Shown here one piece after another: positions 1 through 9,530 of a stretch of 64,000 nt of DNA (position 1 is its first letter; every line of letters starts with the position of its first letter). Made by a program: the position numbers and the translations under genes. The notes under the pieces are model-generated. The model saw nothing but the letters and a program-made list of their open reading frames with translations, had not been told where the DNA came from and ran no database searches. This DNA comes from Tepidibacillus decaturensis (lineage in GTDB: Bacteria > Bacillota > Bacilli > Tepidibacillales > Tepidibacillaceae): the NCBI RefSeq assembly GCF_001561915.1, contig NZ_LSKU01000001.1, positions 2,349,493 to 2,413,492 of the forward strand. The letters run 5' to 3'.

Positions 1-40
1 GGTGTATGAAATAATGTTTTTAGACACAAAAATATCCCAG

Positions 41-110
41 TGACTATGATATGATTGAAATACTTAACCAAGTTTACTCAATCATCCACCCTACAAGGAG
101 GTCATAGTCA
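41..110 (+). other. Structured leader upstream of IS110-type transposase fragment
   Basis: Two nested inverted repeats precede the transposase start: TGACTATGA (41-49) pairs with TCATAGTCA (102-110), and ATGATTGA (51-58) pairs with TCAATCAT (78-85). The outer arm ends at the base before the ATG and overlaps the Shine-Dalgarno region (CAAGGAGG). IS110-group elements are known to encode a structured bridge RNA in the non-coding left end ahead of the recombinase. This could be part of such an RNA or a translation-control hairpin; the window edge prevents defining the element end. Confidence 0.4.
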
Positions 111-410
111 ATGAGACTACTTAATAGTAAACAAGGTTTAAGAAGAAGTCAATTCGCAAAAGAACTTAAAGGTGCTGATTTAGAAAAGGTATTACTTGTT
201 CCAATTGATGTTTCAAAGGTTTTACAGAAATCCATGATCTTAAATTACTTTGGTGAAGTGATTCAGACATCATTTTCCTTCATGGTTAATCATACTGGAA
301 TGAAGTATCTTATCCAAAAGATTGAAGATGCCAAACATTCATGCCGTGCTGAGAAAGTATTTGTTGGTATAGAAGCAACTGGCCACCACTTATCTTTCAA
401 AAAAAACTAA
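111..410 (+). pseudogene. IS110-family transposase, N-terminal fragment
   Basis: The 99-residue ORF has the start of an IS110-type DEDD recombinase: an N-terminal PIDVSK motif (first catalytic Asp of the RuvC-like fold) and, near its end, GIEATGHH, the family's second acidic motif. IS110 transposases are about 300-400 residues and need a C-terminal Tnp_20 domain with a catalytic Ser. Both are missing: the frame stops after LSFKKN and runs straight into a terminator. A strong AAGGAGG ribosome binding site precedes the ATG. This is a 3'-truncated, inactive insertion-sequence remnant, probably cut by the event that brought the neighbouring S-layer gene terminator next to it. Confidence 0.85.
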
Positions 411-438
411 AAACAGCACCCCGCGAGGTGCTGTTTTT
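409..438 (-). terminator. Rho-independent terminator of the 461-3394 S-layer gene
   Basis: A 12-bp perfect stem (AAAAACAGCACC / GGTGCTGTTTTT) with a 6-base loop lies just beyond the stop of the minus-strand SLH gene. Read on the minus strand it ends in a T-rich run. It also stops plus-strand transcription from the IS110 fragment. Confidence 0.85.
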
Positions 439-460
439 ATGTTTTCAAATGACTTGCTGA

Positions 461-3394
461 TTAACGATCAACGACAACAATGAACTCATAAATCGTTTTG
501 CTTGTTGTTGGGTCATTGTACACATTTAAGATATCGCCATCGCTTAGATCACTAAGTTTTAGAATCTTCTTCGCTGGATCTGCTAAATGGGAGATATCGA
601 TATCATAATAGTAGGAATCTGCACCATAACGGTCTACATTGATGAAGAAGGTTGGGTCAACATCCTCATCTCCACCAGCTGCCATTACTTCAATGACACC
701 GTTCTTCGCATCAACACCACTGCTTACGATTTCTAACTTATCCCATGTAAATGTGACATCATATCCAGATGTTACTGCAAAATCTTGTTTAACAAGTTTA
801 CCAACTAATACGTTATCAATACCATCCGTAAACTTACCATCAGCATTTGCATCCACATATAATTCCATCGTGTCACTTGAAACCTCATTGGTAACAAAGT
901 CTACATCACCATAAACATCACTGGTTACAGCAATGGAAGCATTGTTAAATGCAGCTGTGGTTAATTTAGATGGATTGACGGCATTAAAGGATTCTTTTGC
1001 AACCGGAGTTGCTTTGTCAATCTCATTACCACTAATTGTGATGATGAATAACTTGCCTTCTTTTAGATCATTTTTGTTTGATAGATCGCCAGCATATAGT
1101 TCAACAGCTTGATCCTCAATTGCCATCGTTACATATAAGCCATCACTCTTCACAGTACGTTTAAGTACTAAACCATAATCAGATTTGCCTAAGGAAACAT
1201 CACCATCATGGATAACCACAAGTGCTTCTAATTCATTATCATCCACTTTGGCAACGACATCAAAGTCGCCACTAATGTCTTCTAAAGAGTTCCAATCAGT
1301 AGCTTCAAGGAACTTCTGATCGTAAATAGCTGTATCTTCTGTCACATAATAACCCTTACCATCGATTTCAATGATATCATAATCATCATCGATATCTGCT
1401 TGAGTTAAACCAGTATCTGCAACTGTACCAGATTGAGTTCCATCTAATACATCGATTGAAGCAACAGAGCCATCACTATTAAATTCAACATCAACCAATG
1501 TTCCTGGAGTTAATAGAGATTGAACTTCTGTCAAATCTGCTGCTTTATCTAGTTCTTTAAGAGCACCATTAAATTCAGTATCATCCTCAGTTAATTCATA
1601 GGCCACTTCTTCATTGTTTGCATTTACAAATTCAATATAGTATTCTGTTGAAGCGGTTCTGGATACCCATGGTGCTTCTGTCACCATTAATGGTATATCT
1701 TCGCTGCTTCCTACACCATTTACGATATGACGGCCATAGTTCCAACCATCTGTAGCATCTTGATATTTACCTAAGTAAACCGTAACCTCTGTTCCAACCA
1801 TGTCCTCAAGATCCGTTAGGTTTGCACTTGGAACATCATCCTCAGGTGTACCTAACAAGGTAACCTCATCGTTTTCATCAAGGCTATAAGTAAAGTTAGG
1901 TCCTACATAGATTGTTTTGCCATCGACAACTAATGAGTAATCCCAGTATTTGTTCGAATCAGCATCAATGGATTCTAATTCACCAGTGATTTTGCCATTA
2001 TAAGCAGCTAGGACATATTCTCCACCTTCTGCTTCCCAGAAGTATAGAACATCATCCTTGTCCAAATCTTCTAAACTAGCCATTTCATCATTTTTCATGA
2101 TGACATAAGTTTCGCCATCAAGTCTCAATGTTGACTCATTTTCACTATCTCTGAAATACTTCACTTTCTCATCATCAACATTTACACTTGTAACTACAAC
2201 TGGATCATCATAGTTTCTTTGATCCATAAAGACGATCTCATCGTCATCATTTAAGATTACGCGTCCGGCAACTTCTCCTAAATAACCATAGCCAACGCCT
2301 TTTTCGCTAGAAGCCATTCTTTCAAGATTACTAACTCGCTCGTAGTTGTAGTAAACAACCGCATTGTCGGCTAATTTGAACGTATCATCGGCTTCATCTA
2401 AGGAGACTTCGATGTCATCTTTACCAATGTCTAACCCTACACCGCCCTGAATATCAACGATATAATCCCACTCGATGATATCCTTCTTGTCAGTTGTTAC
2501 GCCTACATAAAGAACGGTTTCGTCATCTTCTAATTTTCCATCATTGTCTAAATCCTTGACAAAGATTGTCGCTTCATATCCCAAGAATTGGTCAATTGCC
2601 AGTTTATCATTAACTGTGAAGGTGTATTCTTTTCCACCATCTTCTTCAGATAATTTTACAACGACTTCATCGTTGTCTAAATCAGTAAGGGAATAAGCTG
2701 GAGTTTCTGCAACAACCACTTCATCATACTCGAATACGTTTAAGTATTCGGAAAGTAAGGTTTCCCCTTTTTGCTCTTCAAATTCTAAATCGTCACCATA
2801 TTTAACTCTTTCCATCAAATCGATATCTAAAGAGTTATTGATCAAAATGGCAACATCTCCGCGCAATGCAGGCTTACTTTGATTAAATTGAAGATTTCCT
2901 GTAATGCCGATCTCTGCGCCCTTTAATAAGTAATTAGAAGGCCAATTTGTTCCTTCAACAGCTGGCTCATAGCCTAATACGCGAACAAGCATGGTAATTG
3001 CTTCACCATAGGTTACTTTATCCGTTGGCTTAAATGTACCATCGCCATGTCCCTTAATAATTCCCTTTGCCGTTGCAAGGTTGATATAGCCACTATACCA
3101 TTGGTTAGCCGCTACATCAGGGAACTTGGTTGCGCCACCTGAAGACTTGGCTGTAGCATCAAGGCCAATTGCTCGAATCGCCATCGCTGCAAATTCAGCT
3201 CTCGTAATATCTTGTTCTGGTTTGAATGTTCCATCATTGAATCCTGTCATAATACCTAATGCAACTAATCTGTCAACCGCTTCAGCATATTGTGTTCCTT
3301 CTACATCACTAAGTTCAGCAGCAAAGGTTGGTGTCACTATAGAGAATATCATCATCAGTGATAAAACTAGTGACAAAACTTTTTTTCTACTCAT
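461..3394 (-). CDS. S-layer protein with N-terminal SLH domains
   Basis: Exported surface protein of 977 residues. Residues 1-25 form a signal peptide ending at TFAA. Three SLH domains follow at about 27-75, 90-145 and 150-195, each with the typical DGTFKP and TRAEF or related motifs. The remaining 780 residues are acidic, rich in Asp, Val and Thr, with repeated short beta-strand-like segments as in S-layer lattice domains; no catalytic motif is visible. SLH domains bind pyruvylated secondary wall polymer, and a csaB homologue lies at 31902-33011. The start is set by GAGGAGG 10 bases upstream of ATG 3394. It is monocistronic, ending in a strong terminator. It is a paralogue of the 25889-28384 protein, with closest similarity in the SLH part. 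Confidence 0.9.
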   Translation of the reverse strand: MSRKKVLSLVLSLMMIFSIVTPTFAAELSDVEGTQYAEAVDRLVALGIMTGFNDGTFKPEQDITRAEFAAMAIRAIGLDATAKSSGGATKFPDVAANQWYSGYINLATAKGIIKGHGDGTFKPTDKVTYGEAITMLVRVLGYEPAVEGTNWPSNYLLKGAEIGITGNLQFNQSKPALRGDVAILINNSLDIDLMERVKYGDDLEFEEQKGETLLSEYLNVFEYDEVVVAETPAYSLTDLDNDEVVVKLSEEDGGKEYTFTVNDKLAIDQFLGYEATIFVKDLDNDGKLEDDETVLYVGVTTDKKDIIEWDYIVDIQGGVGLDIGKDDIEVSLDEADDTFKLADNAVVYYNYERVSNLERMASSEKGVGYGYLGEVAGRVILNDDDEIVFMDQRNYDDPVVVTSVNVDDEKVKYFRDSENESTLRLDGETYVIMKNDEMASLEDLDKDDVLYFWEAEGGEYVLAAYNGKITGELESIDADSNKYWDYSLVVDGKTIYVGPNFTYSLDENDEVTLLGTPEDDVPSANLTDLEDMVGTEVTVYLGKYQDATDGWNYGRHIVNGVGSSEDIPLMVTEAPWVSRTASTEYYIEFVNANNEEVAYELTEDDTEFNGALKELDKAADLTEVQSLLTPGTLVDVEFNSDGSVASIDVLDGTQSGTVADTGLTQADIDDDYDIIEIDGKGYYVTEDTAIYDQKFLEATDWNSLEDISGDFDVVAKVDDNELEALVVIHDGDVSLGKSDYGLVLKRTVKSDGLYVTMAIEDQAVELYAGDLSNKNDLKEGKLFIITISGNEIDKATPVAKESFNAVNPSKLTTAAFNNASIAVTSDVYGDVDFVTNEVSSDTMELYVDANADGKFTDGIDNVLVGKLVKQDFAVTSGYDVTFTWDKLEIVSSGVDAKNGVIEVMAAGGDEDVDPTFFINVDRYGADSYYYDIDISHLADPAKKILKLSDLSDGDILNVYNDPTTSKTIYEFIVVVDR

Positions 3395-3593
3395 CCATTG
3401 TTTCCTCCTCTTTAATTCTTCTTTCTTGTGTTCAGTTGAATCGACTTTTGAAATAGAATCACCCCCAAAAAATTTCTTTTATATAAACACTTGGTCTTTT
3501 AAAGAATCCAAGATGTTTGAAAGGGAATCGGGTAACGTTTTACTCCTCTATCGAATAAATCATGAAAAGAAAGCATTGCTTTCTTCTTTAGCT

Positions 3594-3626
3594 TTTAAAA
3601 AGCCCCCCCTTTAGGTTTAAAGGGGG
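3594..3626 (-). terminator. Terminator of the efflux operon
   Basis: Stem CCCCCTTTA (3605-3613) / TAAAGGGGG (3618-3626), followed on the minus strand by GGCTTTTTAAA. It closes the transcript coming from the 10094-3765 tetR-efflux genes. The rest of the 370-base gap 3395-3764 holds the S-layer gene's 5' region and two operator-like repeats. Confidence 0.8.
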
Positions 3627-3673
3627 ATTAAAGAGGAGAAACAAAGGTCACGAAAGCAAATACCAAGGTTATG

Positions 3674-3733
3674 AGTAAGCACTTACTTATTTGTGACCGT
3701 TGTTTAAAGCAATCACCGTAGTGATTACTTACT
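3674..3733. promoter_or_regulatory. Two TetR-type operator-like sites distal to the efflux operon
   Basis: AGTAAGCACTTACT (3674-3687) and AGTGATTACTTACT (3720-3733) match the pattern AGTRA-N4-TTACT found at the tetR promoter (10116-10129) and the tetR/tolC junction (9517-9530). The two sites are 46 bases apart, centre to centre, about 290-340 bases upstream of the SLH gene at 3394. Inferred to be binding sites for the TetR at 9522-10094, or remnants of a second regulator gene. Confidence 0.55.
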
Positions 3734-3764
3734 ACTATAAAATACCACTATTTTCTTCTTGCTG

Positions 3765-4043
3765 TCAATCTAAAAAATAATCTTTTTCTAAACTTTTTAA
3801 AAGATGTAGGGTAACCCCTTCAAAATCCTTTAAATCGTCCCATTCATCAAAGAACTGCGCTAGATCATCAAATAGCAAATCAGAGACTTTTAAAGTATGA
3901 ATAAATAGAAAAGTTACTAGAATTGAAATCGCTAGACTGATTTGTTCCTGATCTAGCTGTTTTTTTACGTCTGAGTGAAAAAATCTTTTTTCAAGCATGA
4001 CCTTCAACATTTGATAATTGAGTCCTATTTCTTGATTGACCAT
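3765..4043 (-). CDS. Small protein of unknown function, last gene of efflux operon
   Basis: A 92-residue product with no recognised family. A strong ribosome binding site (GAGGAG, 8 bases before ATG 4043) lies inside the 3' end of the RND gene, which it overlaps by 53 bases, so it is translated from the same mRNA. The sequence is amphipathic and predicted helical, with SLAISILVTFLFIHTLKV in the middle and an acidic C-terminus (FFDEWDDL). That middle segment loosely resembles the C-terminal helix of the TetR protein at 9522-10094 (MLTSFLFIP), so it could be a ligand-domain remnant of a duplicated TetR. That resemblance is weak. Confidence 0.55.
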   Translation of the reverse strand: MVNQEIGLNYQMLKVMLEKRFFHSDVKKQLDQEQISLAISILVTFLFIHTLKVSDLLFDDLAQFFDEWDDLKDFEGVTLHLLKSLEKDYFLD

Positions 4044-7000
4044 CGAATTTCTCCTCTATTTTTGTTCTCTCAAATAATGAATAGATCACAGGGATGACAA
4101 TCAGTGTTAACAAGGTGGATACAGTTAATCCACCAACTACCACTGTCGCCATCGGCGCATGGGTTTCCGCCCCTTCCCCAATCCCTAATGCCAATGGAAA
4201 CAACCCTAGTACAGTTGTCAATGTCGTCATTAAGATCGGGTGTAATCGAGTTGGGCCGGCCTTTAATAAGGCTTCATAGACAGACATTCCCTCTTTTCGA
4301 AGCTGATTAGTATATTCAATCAGTACAATCGCATTACTCACTACAATTCCAACCAGCATAATAATCCCTAGTAAAGCGGGAACACTGATTGCCCTTCCTG
4401 TAAGCACTAAGCTTAGGGATACACCAAATAAGGTTAATGGCAATGTGAACATAATGACAAAAGGATGCTTGTATGATTCAAATTCTGCAGCCATAACCAT
4501 ATAGATTAAGACGACAGCTAAGATAAAGGCGAACCCTAAATCCCCAAAGGACTCTTCCATGTCCTTACTTTCCCCACCAAATTCAATTGAAAAGTCAGAA
4601 GGAATATTTAATGAGTCAATTTTTGCCATAATGTCACTGTTGATGCCTTTTAAATCTCGGCCATAAATGGCAGCCGTAATGTAAGACATCCTTACCTTAT
4701 CCTCACGATTGATTGAGGTTGGCCCTTGTGATTTTTCAATATCGACTAATTCACTTAATGGGATTTGCCGTCCTACCTTCGGTGAGAATACATAGATTTG
4801 GTTTAAGTCATTTAACCTCTGAATGTCGTTTTCACGATATTGGACGCGAATATCCATCTCTTGCCCATTAGAGCGATAAACACTTACCACTTCCCCATTC
4901 ACCGCTGTTCTTAACGTTTTGCTGATACTAAATATATCAAGCCCGTAATCCTTTAATTTTTCCCGTTGGAAAGTTAATTGAGCTTCCGGTTTCCCTTGAC
5001 TAAAGCTGCTTTTTGCATCCCTTGTACCAGGTACGCTTCTCACGATTCCTAATACATCATCGGTTATCCTTTTTAAGGTTTCTTGATCATTTCCTTTAAT
5101 CGAAATAAAAACAGGATCGGCAGAAAATAAACTTGATGCAATAAAGCCTTTTTCTTGCACCTTAATATCGACACCAGGAAGATTAAATTTGGCGCGTAGA
5201 CCATCAACAATTTCTGCAGTCGATTGTGTTCGCTCTGCCATATCAACCAAGGTTACATCGATGATTGCATAATCTGGTAAATCAATTTGCACATTGGCAT
5301 TTTTACTCGTTCCCATCGTAACAAGGGTCATGTCTACCTCTGGGATTTCCTCTAACTGGCTTAGGATTCCTTTCACCACTTGATCGGTTTCCTCTACTTG
5401 AGAGCCACTAGGCATTTCGATTTCAATACTAAACTCCCCACTATCCATTTTAGGCATAAACTCCCCGCCAACAAATGGAACTAACGCTACCCCGAGTAAG
5501 AAGGTAATGAGGGCCACCGCTAATACCGATTTTCGATGGTGTAAAGACCATTTTAGTAGCCGTAGATAACCTTTTTCTAAGCGAGTAACATATTTGTTTA
5601 CTATCTTAGCCATTCCTTCTAATCCATTTAACAGTCGTTTCCCTTTCCCTTGACTACCAGCCTTTTGTTTTAATAAAATTGATGAAAGCATTGGTGTCAC
5701 GGTCAAGCTAACGGCTAAGGAGGATAAAAGAGCAAAAGTTACCGTTAATGCCAATGGATTAAAAATCTGTGCGGCAAGTCCTTCAACAAACATCATCGGT
5801 AAAAAGACGATTACCTTTGTAATGGTCGCAGCTATTACAGCCGTTCCAACTTCTTGAACCCCCAGCTTGGCTGCCTCAATAATTCCCCGCTTTTCTTCAT
5901 GATAATGGCGATAGATATTTTGCATGACCACAACTGCATCATCCACCATCATCCCGATTCCCAAACCTAATGCACCTAATGTGATTAAGTTGATCGTAAT
6001 TCCACTAAAGTACATCAGAGAAAAAGTGGTCACAATACTAATTGGAATCGCAATCGAAACAACCAATGTAGACGATATCTTTCCTAAAAATAGATAAAGA
6101 ATCATAACCGCCAAAGTCGCACCAATCAAACCATCCTTTATTAGGTTTTTAATCGAGGCATTGATAAATTCAGCAGAATCGATGATTTTATTGATCGAAA
6201 TATTTTCGGGTAATTCCTGCTTGAGCTCTTCCATTTTTGAATTGATCTGTTTAGAAATCTCTACTGTGTTGGCATCTTTCTGTTTATAAACAAAGATGCC
6301 GACAGCAGGTTTTCCATTAAAATAGGTTTGTTCACTGGTTTCAATATAGCCTACATCAACCGTTGCGAAATCCTTTAAATAAATCCGTCCGCCACTTGGG
6401 ATCGTAAAGGTTAAATTTTTCAGTTCATCTAGGCTATTGATTTCTCCCTTGGCTCGAACAGATAATTCTCTACTACCTTCATCCAGTTTTCCTAATGCAT
6501 AATTTCGGCTATCTTTAGAGATCGTTTCTAGGACAGCAGGAACAGATAAACCATAAGCTTTCATCTTTTCTGGATCTAGCTGAACCTTGATTTCATTCTC
6601 TCTTCCTCCAATGATCTCAACCTTGGAAACCCCTTTGATTTTTTCCAGCTCCGGTTTTAAATCGATTTCAGCGGTTTGATAAAGTGTTCCTAACAATTCT
6701 TCCCCAGAAAGAGAGTATTGTAGAACCGGTGTGGCAGTGGGGTCCATTTTTTCAACGATTGGATCCTCCAATAGGTCAGTTGGCAAATCATTTCGTACCA
6801 AGGCTACTTTATCCTTCACATCAATCGCCGCAATATCTAGGTCGGTTCCCCATTTAAATTGAATCATGATGGTAGATACATCCTGTGAGCTAGTAGATGA
6901 AATCGTATCAAGGTTATCTAATGATGCAAATTCATCCTCCAATATTTTTGTAATCTGTGTTTCGATTTCTTGCGGAGAAGCCCCTACGTATTTAGTGGTA

Positions 7001-7140
7001 ACCGTCACAACAGGCATATCCATATCGGGAAAAAGATCAACAGGTAAGCGAAACAACATGGTGATTCCCAGAACGATGCTAATCATCATCACCATCGTGA
7101 TGGCAACAGGGCGGTCAATGGACACATTGGCTATTTTCAC
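3991..7140 (-). CDS. RND-family efflux transporter (AcrB/MMPL-like, HAE1 type)
   Basis: A 1049-residue proton-driven efflux pump of usual AcrB-family length. The N-terminal membrane segment (ITMVMMISIVLGITMLF) is followed by the porter loop; the first TM cluster at about 335-490 includes GLGIGMMVDDAVVVMQN, the TM4 motif with the proton-relay Asp pair. A second porter loop and TM cluster (about 855-1025) complete the duplicated architecture. The start is GTG at 7140, overlapping the stop of the membrane-fusion protein gene by 4 bases. It works with the adaptor (7137-8375) and TolC-like protein (8394-9497), and the upstream TetR gene points to drug- or lipid-responsive control. Substrate unknown. 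Confidence 0.93.
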   Translation of the reverse strand: MKIANVSIDRPVAITMVMMISIVLGITMLFRLPVDLFPDMDMPVVTVTTKYVGASPQEIETQITKILEDEFASLDNLDTISSTSSQDVSTIMIQFKWGTDLDIAAIDVKDKVALVRNDLPTDLLEDPIVEKMDPTATPVLQYSLSGEELLGTLYQTAEIDLKPELEKIKGVSKVEIIGGRENEIKVQLDPEKMKAYGLSVPAVLETISKDSRNYALGKLDEGSRELSVRAKGEINSLDELKNLTFTIPSGGRIYLKDFATVDVGYIETSEQTYFNGKPAVGIFVYKQKDANTVEISKQINSKMEELKQELPENISINKIIDSAEFINASIKNLIKDGLIGATLAVMILYLFLGKISSTLVVSIAIPISIVTTFSLMYFSGITINLITLGALGLGIGMMVDDAVVVMQNIYRHYHEEKRGIIEAAKLGVQEVGTAVIAATITKVIVFLPMMFVEGLAAQIFNPLALTVTFALLSSLAVSLTVTPMLSSILLKQKAGSQGKGKRLLNGLEGMAKIVNKYVTRLEKGYLRLLKWSLHHRKSVLAVALITFLLGVALVPFVGGEFMPKMDSGEFSIEIEMPSGSQVEETDQVVKGILSQLEEIPEVDMTLVTMGTSKNANVQIDLPDYAIIDVTLVDMAERTQSTAEIVDGLRAKFNLPGVDIKVQEKGFIASSLFSADPVFISIKGNDQETLKRITDDVLGIVRSVPGTRDAKSSFSQGKPEAQLTFQREKLKDYGLDIFSISKTLRTAVNGEVVSVYRSNGQEMDIRVQYRENDIQRLNDLNQIYVFSPKVGRQIPLSELVDIEKSQGPTSINREDKVRMSYITAAIYGRDLKGINSDIMAKIDSLNIPSDFSIEFGGESKDMEESFGDLGFAFILAVVLIYMVMAAEFESYKHPFVIMFTLPLTLFGVSLSLVLTGRAISVPALLGIIMLVGIVVSNAIVLIEYTNQLRKEGMSVYEALLKAGPTRLHPILMTTLTTVLGLFPLALGIGEGAETHAPMATVVVGGLTVSTLLTLIVIPVIYSLFERTKIEEKFDGQSRNRTQLSNVEGHA

Positions 7141-8375
7141 AATGCTTCCCCACCTTTATTTACAAGATCACCGTTCTTCACCATATTCTGTCCTTTAATG
7201 ATCAGTGAATCACCTTCTTTTAGCCCTTCTATGATCTCGACTTGTTTCCCATCTGTAATTCCTGTTTGAACCTGTGTCTTTACTGCCTTCCCATCTTTCA
7301 CAAGATAGACATAATGCTCTCCCAATTCCTCAAAGGTAGCATCGACAGGAATCGCGATAATCTTTTCCTTTCGTTCCATTGTGAATAAAACATTAGCTGT
7401 CATCCCTGATTTGATCTTTCCATCCAGGTTATTGATTAGAATTTTGATTGGATAGACCTTTGTTTGTGGATCGATCGTTGGACTCACCTCTGTCACAACG
7501 CCAGTATAAGGCTCTATAGCAGCAGAAGGGATTTCAACCTGAACCTGAGCTTGAGGATGAACCGAGGAAATTTCCTTTTCAGAAACATCAACTAATGCTG
7601 TTACCATTTGGTCATCTAGCACTTGGACTACTGGATTTCCTTGCATCACGAATTCACCAGAATCGAATTTAACAAATCCCACTCTCCCATCAATCGGTGA
7701 ATGGATCCGTGTATCATTTAGCTTGGCTTGTGCCATCTTCAAATTGGCTTGGGCTAAACCGACCTGTGCTTCAGCAGCACGGATCGTATCCTGACTTGCA
7801 CCTTCTTCAACCAAGGAGAGTTTTTCAACCGCTGACTTATACGCAGCTTCAGCAAGCTGTAACCCGGAAAGAGCCTGATCATATTGCTGCTTAGAAACCG
7901 CATCTGCTTCAAATAATTCCTTCATCCGCTCAAAATTCGTCGTAGCTAGATCAAGCTGGATTTTGGCTTGATTTACCGCTTGGTTTGTTTGTTCTCTTTC
8001 TTGTGGCCTTGCCCCATTACGTATATTGGCTAAATTCGCTTGAGCAATCGATAAACTTTTTTGGGCTTGCTCTACTGCTGCTTTTAAATCTTGATTTTCC
8101 AATTCAAAAAGCAAGTCTCCTGCTTTCACTGAATCCCCTACATTTACATACACTTTACTTATTTTCCCAGGAATTTTGGTGGATACCAAAACTTCATCGT
8201 TTGAGGTAATTTCGCCAACAAGCTTTGTTTGATTTGCCATGGTAGTTGGCTTAATCGTTACCGTTTGAACAGGTATAGCCTGTTGTTGAACGACCTCTTC
8301 CTTTGAACAACCAACTGTTGTGAAAAGAAGAGCAGGAATAACCATCATCATCAATAAACCTTTTAATTTTTGCAT
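7137..8375 (-). CDS. RND efflux membrane-fusion (periplasmic adaptor) lipoprotein
   Basis: A 412-residue HlyD/AcrA-family adaptor. The N-terminus is a lipoprotein signal with lipobox TVGC (Cys at about 23). A lipoyl-like half domain (STKIPGKISKVYVNVGDSV) precedes a long alpha-helical hairpin rich in Gln, Ala and Glu (about 105-215), then the second lipoyl half (HSPIDGRVGFVKFDSGEFV) and a beta-barrel/MP domain. A C-terminal GLKEGDSLIIKGQNMVKNGD motif is typical of the family. It sits between the TolC-like gene (18-base gap) and the RND gene (GTGA overlap). It would be tethered to the outer face of the cytoplasmic membrane. Confidence 0.92.
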   Translation of the reverse strand: MQKLKGLLMMMVIPALLFTTVGCSKEEVVQQQAIPVQTVTIKPTTMANQTKLVGEITSNDEVLVSTKIPGKISKVYVNVGDSVKAGDLLFELENQDLKAAVEQAQKSLSIAQANLANIRNGARPQEREQTNQAVNQAKIQLDLATTNFERMKELFEADAVSKQQYDQALSGLQLAEAAYKSAVEKLSLVEEGASQDTIRAAEAQVGLAQANLKMAQAKLNDTRIHSPIDGRVGFVKFDSGEFVMQGNPVVQVLDDQMVTALVDVSEKEISSVHPQAQVQVEIPSAAIEPYTGVVTEVSPTIDPQTKVYPIKILINNLDGKIKSGMTANVLFTMERKEKIIAIPVDATFEELGEHYVYLVKDGKAVKTQVQTGITDGKQVEIIEGLKEGDSLIIKGQNMVKNGDLVNKGGEAL

Positions 8376-8393
8376 TTCTTCCCCACCCTAAGC

Positions 8394-9497
8394 TTATTTG
8401 TTACCAATCATATATCCGTACTCATATAGTGCTCGATTGTAATCTAGCTTTGCTTGAAGCTCATCAAGACTTGTTTGCTTCCATAATTGATCCGTATTGG
8501 CTAAATCTTGATAGGAAATCATTCCTGCTTTATATTGCTCCAGCATGATCCGATAGGTTTCCTCTACCTTTTCCACCTGCTGTTGCATGACCTGTACTTT
8601 TTCAAACAACGAATTGATTTTAATCTGTTGGCTTCGTATCCCTACCTCGACCTTTGACTTGGTTTCTTCAAGCATCGATTGTTTCACTAATTTGCTTGAA
8701 TAGACCGACTGATAAGCATATGTATTCTCTGGGGAGTATCTTTTTGTCACCTCTAACAGTTTGTCAATCGATTGCAATTCCAAATCTAGCTTTTTAAGAG
8801 AAGGGCTATAGGCTAGTCCTTTTGTTAGTTCCTCTTCGTTTAGATTCGCTTTCACTTCGATCTCTTCATTAACAATCGTTAAAGGATTAAGTGGTGGCCG
8901 GTTCATCACTTGGTTAAGCTGCATTTTTTTCATTTCAAGATTATTCCTTACTTGTTCTAATTCGCTTTTTACCATCTCTAGCTGAACCTCTGATGATAAG
9001 ACATCCACTTTTGTGATCGTTCCTACCTTATAATTGAGCTTTGCAATTTTCACTTGTTCTTCTGCCCGTTTGACACCACTTTCTAAAACCTGAATTGCTT
9101 GCTGCAAATATAGCGCATCTAAATAGGCATTCGTCGTCATGAGGGCAACATTGTTTTCTTGCTCCTCTTTATCTAATTTGGCAATCTCAAGTTGGATCTT
9201 TGCATCAAAGGGAAGAAAATATTTTGCCTTTCCCCCCTCGATAAAGCTTTCTTGTTTACTTGAAATTTGCTTTGAAGAATCCTGCCTTTCCCTAAGTTGA
9301 ATCTGTTTGCTCTGAATCACATAATCCAATGATTTCAACAAACTATTGTTGGCGATCGATTCATTAATCGCTTCCTCTAATTGCATTTCCCGATCTTCCT
9401 TTACGGCCGCTGAAAAAGAATAACTACCCATTGCGAATTGAAGGATGATCATAATGGAAAGAATAATGAGTCCATTCATTTTCTTTCTTTTCAACAT
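8394..9497 (-). CDS. TolC-family protein of an RND efflux operon
   Basis: A 367-residue exported protein with an N-terminal signal/membrane segment (MNGLIILSIMIILQFAMG) and two long helical repeats in the OEP/TolC pattern: ALYLQQAIQVLESGVKRAEEQ and NYKVGTITKVDVLSSEVQLE in the first, EQYKAGMISYQDLANTDQLW in the second. It is shorter than Gram-negative TolC (about 420-490). ATG 9497 is preferred over the TTG at 9506 because AAAGGAG lies 9 bases before it. It is the first structural gene of the efflux operon. TolC-like proteins do occur in some monoderm Firmicutes, where their site of action is unclear. Confidence 0.85.
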   Translation of the reverse strand: MLKRKKMNGLIILSIMIILQFAMGSYSFSAAVKEDREMQLEEAINESIANNSLLKSLDYVIQSKQIQLRERQDSSKQISSKQESFIEGGKAKYFLPFDAKIQLEIAKLDKEEQENNVALMTTNAYLDALYLQQAIQVLESGVKRAEEQVKIAKLNYKVGTITKVDVLSSEVQLEMVKSELEQVRNNLEMKKMQLNQVMNRPPLNPLTIVNEEIEVKANLNEEELTKGLAYSPSLKKLDLELQSIDKLLEVTKRYSPENTYAYQSVYSSKLVKQSMLEETKSKVEVGIRSQQIKINSLFEKVQVMQQQVEKVEETYRIMLEQYKAGMISYQDLANTDQLWKQTSLDELQAKLDYNRALYEYGYMIGNK

Positions 9498-9516
9498 CTG
9501 ACGCAACTCCTTTAGA

Positions 9517-9530
9517 AGTAATCACTTACT
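9517..9530. promoter_or_regulatory. TetR operator-like site at the tetR/tolC junction
   Basis: AGTAATCACTTACT fits AGTRA-N4-TTACT. It overlaps the last codons and stop of tetR and lies about 20 bases upstream of the TolC-like start, so it could control a promoter internal to the operon. Confidence 0.55.

Noticed and set aside
639-914. Plus-strand ORF inside the S-layer gene
   Set aside because: Antisense to a convincing SLH protein; no ribosome site or recognisable sequence.
3126-3614. 162-codon plus-strand ORF
   Set aside because: Mostly antisense to the SLH domains; its tail crosses the S-layer leader and terminator.
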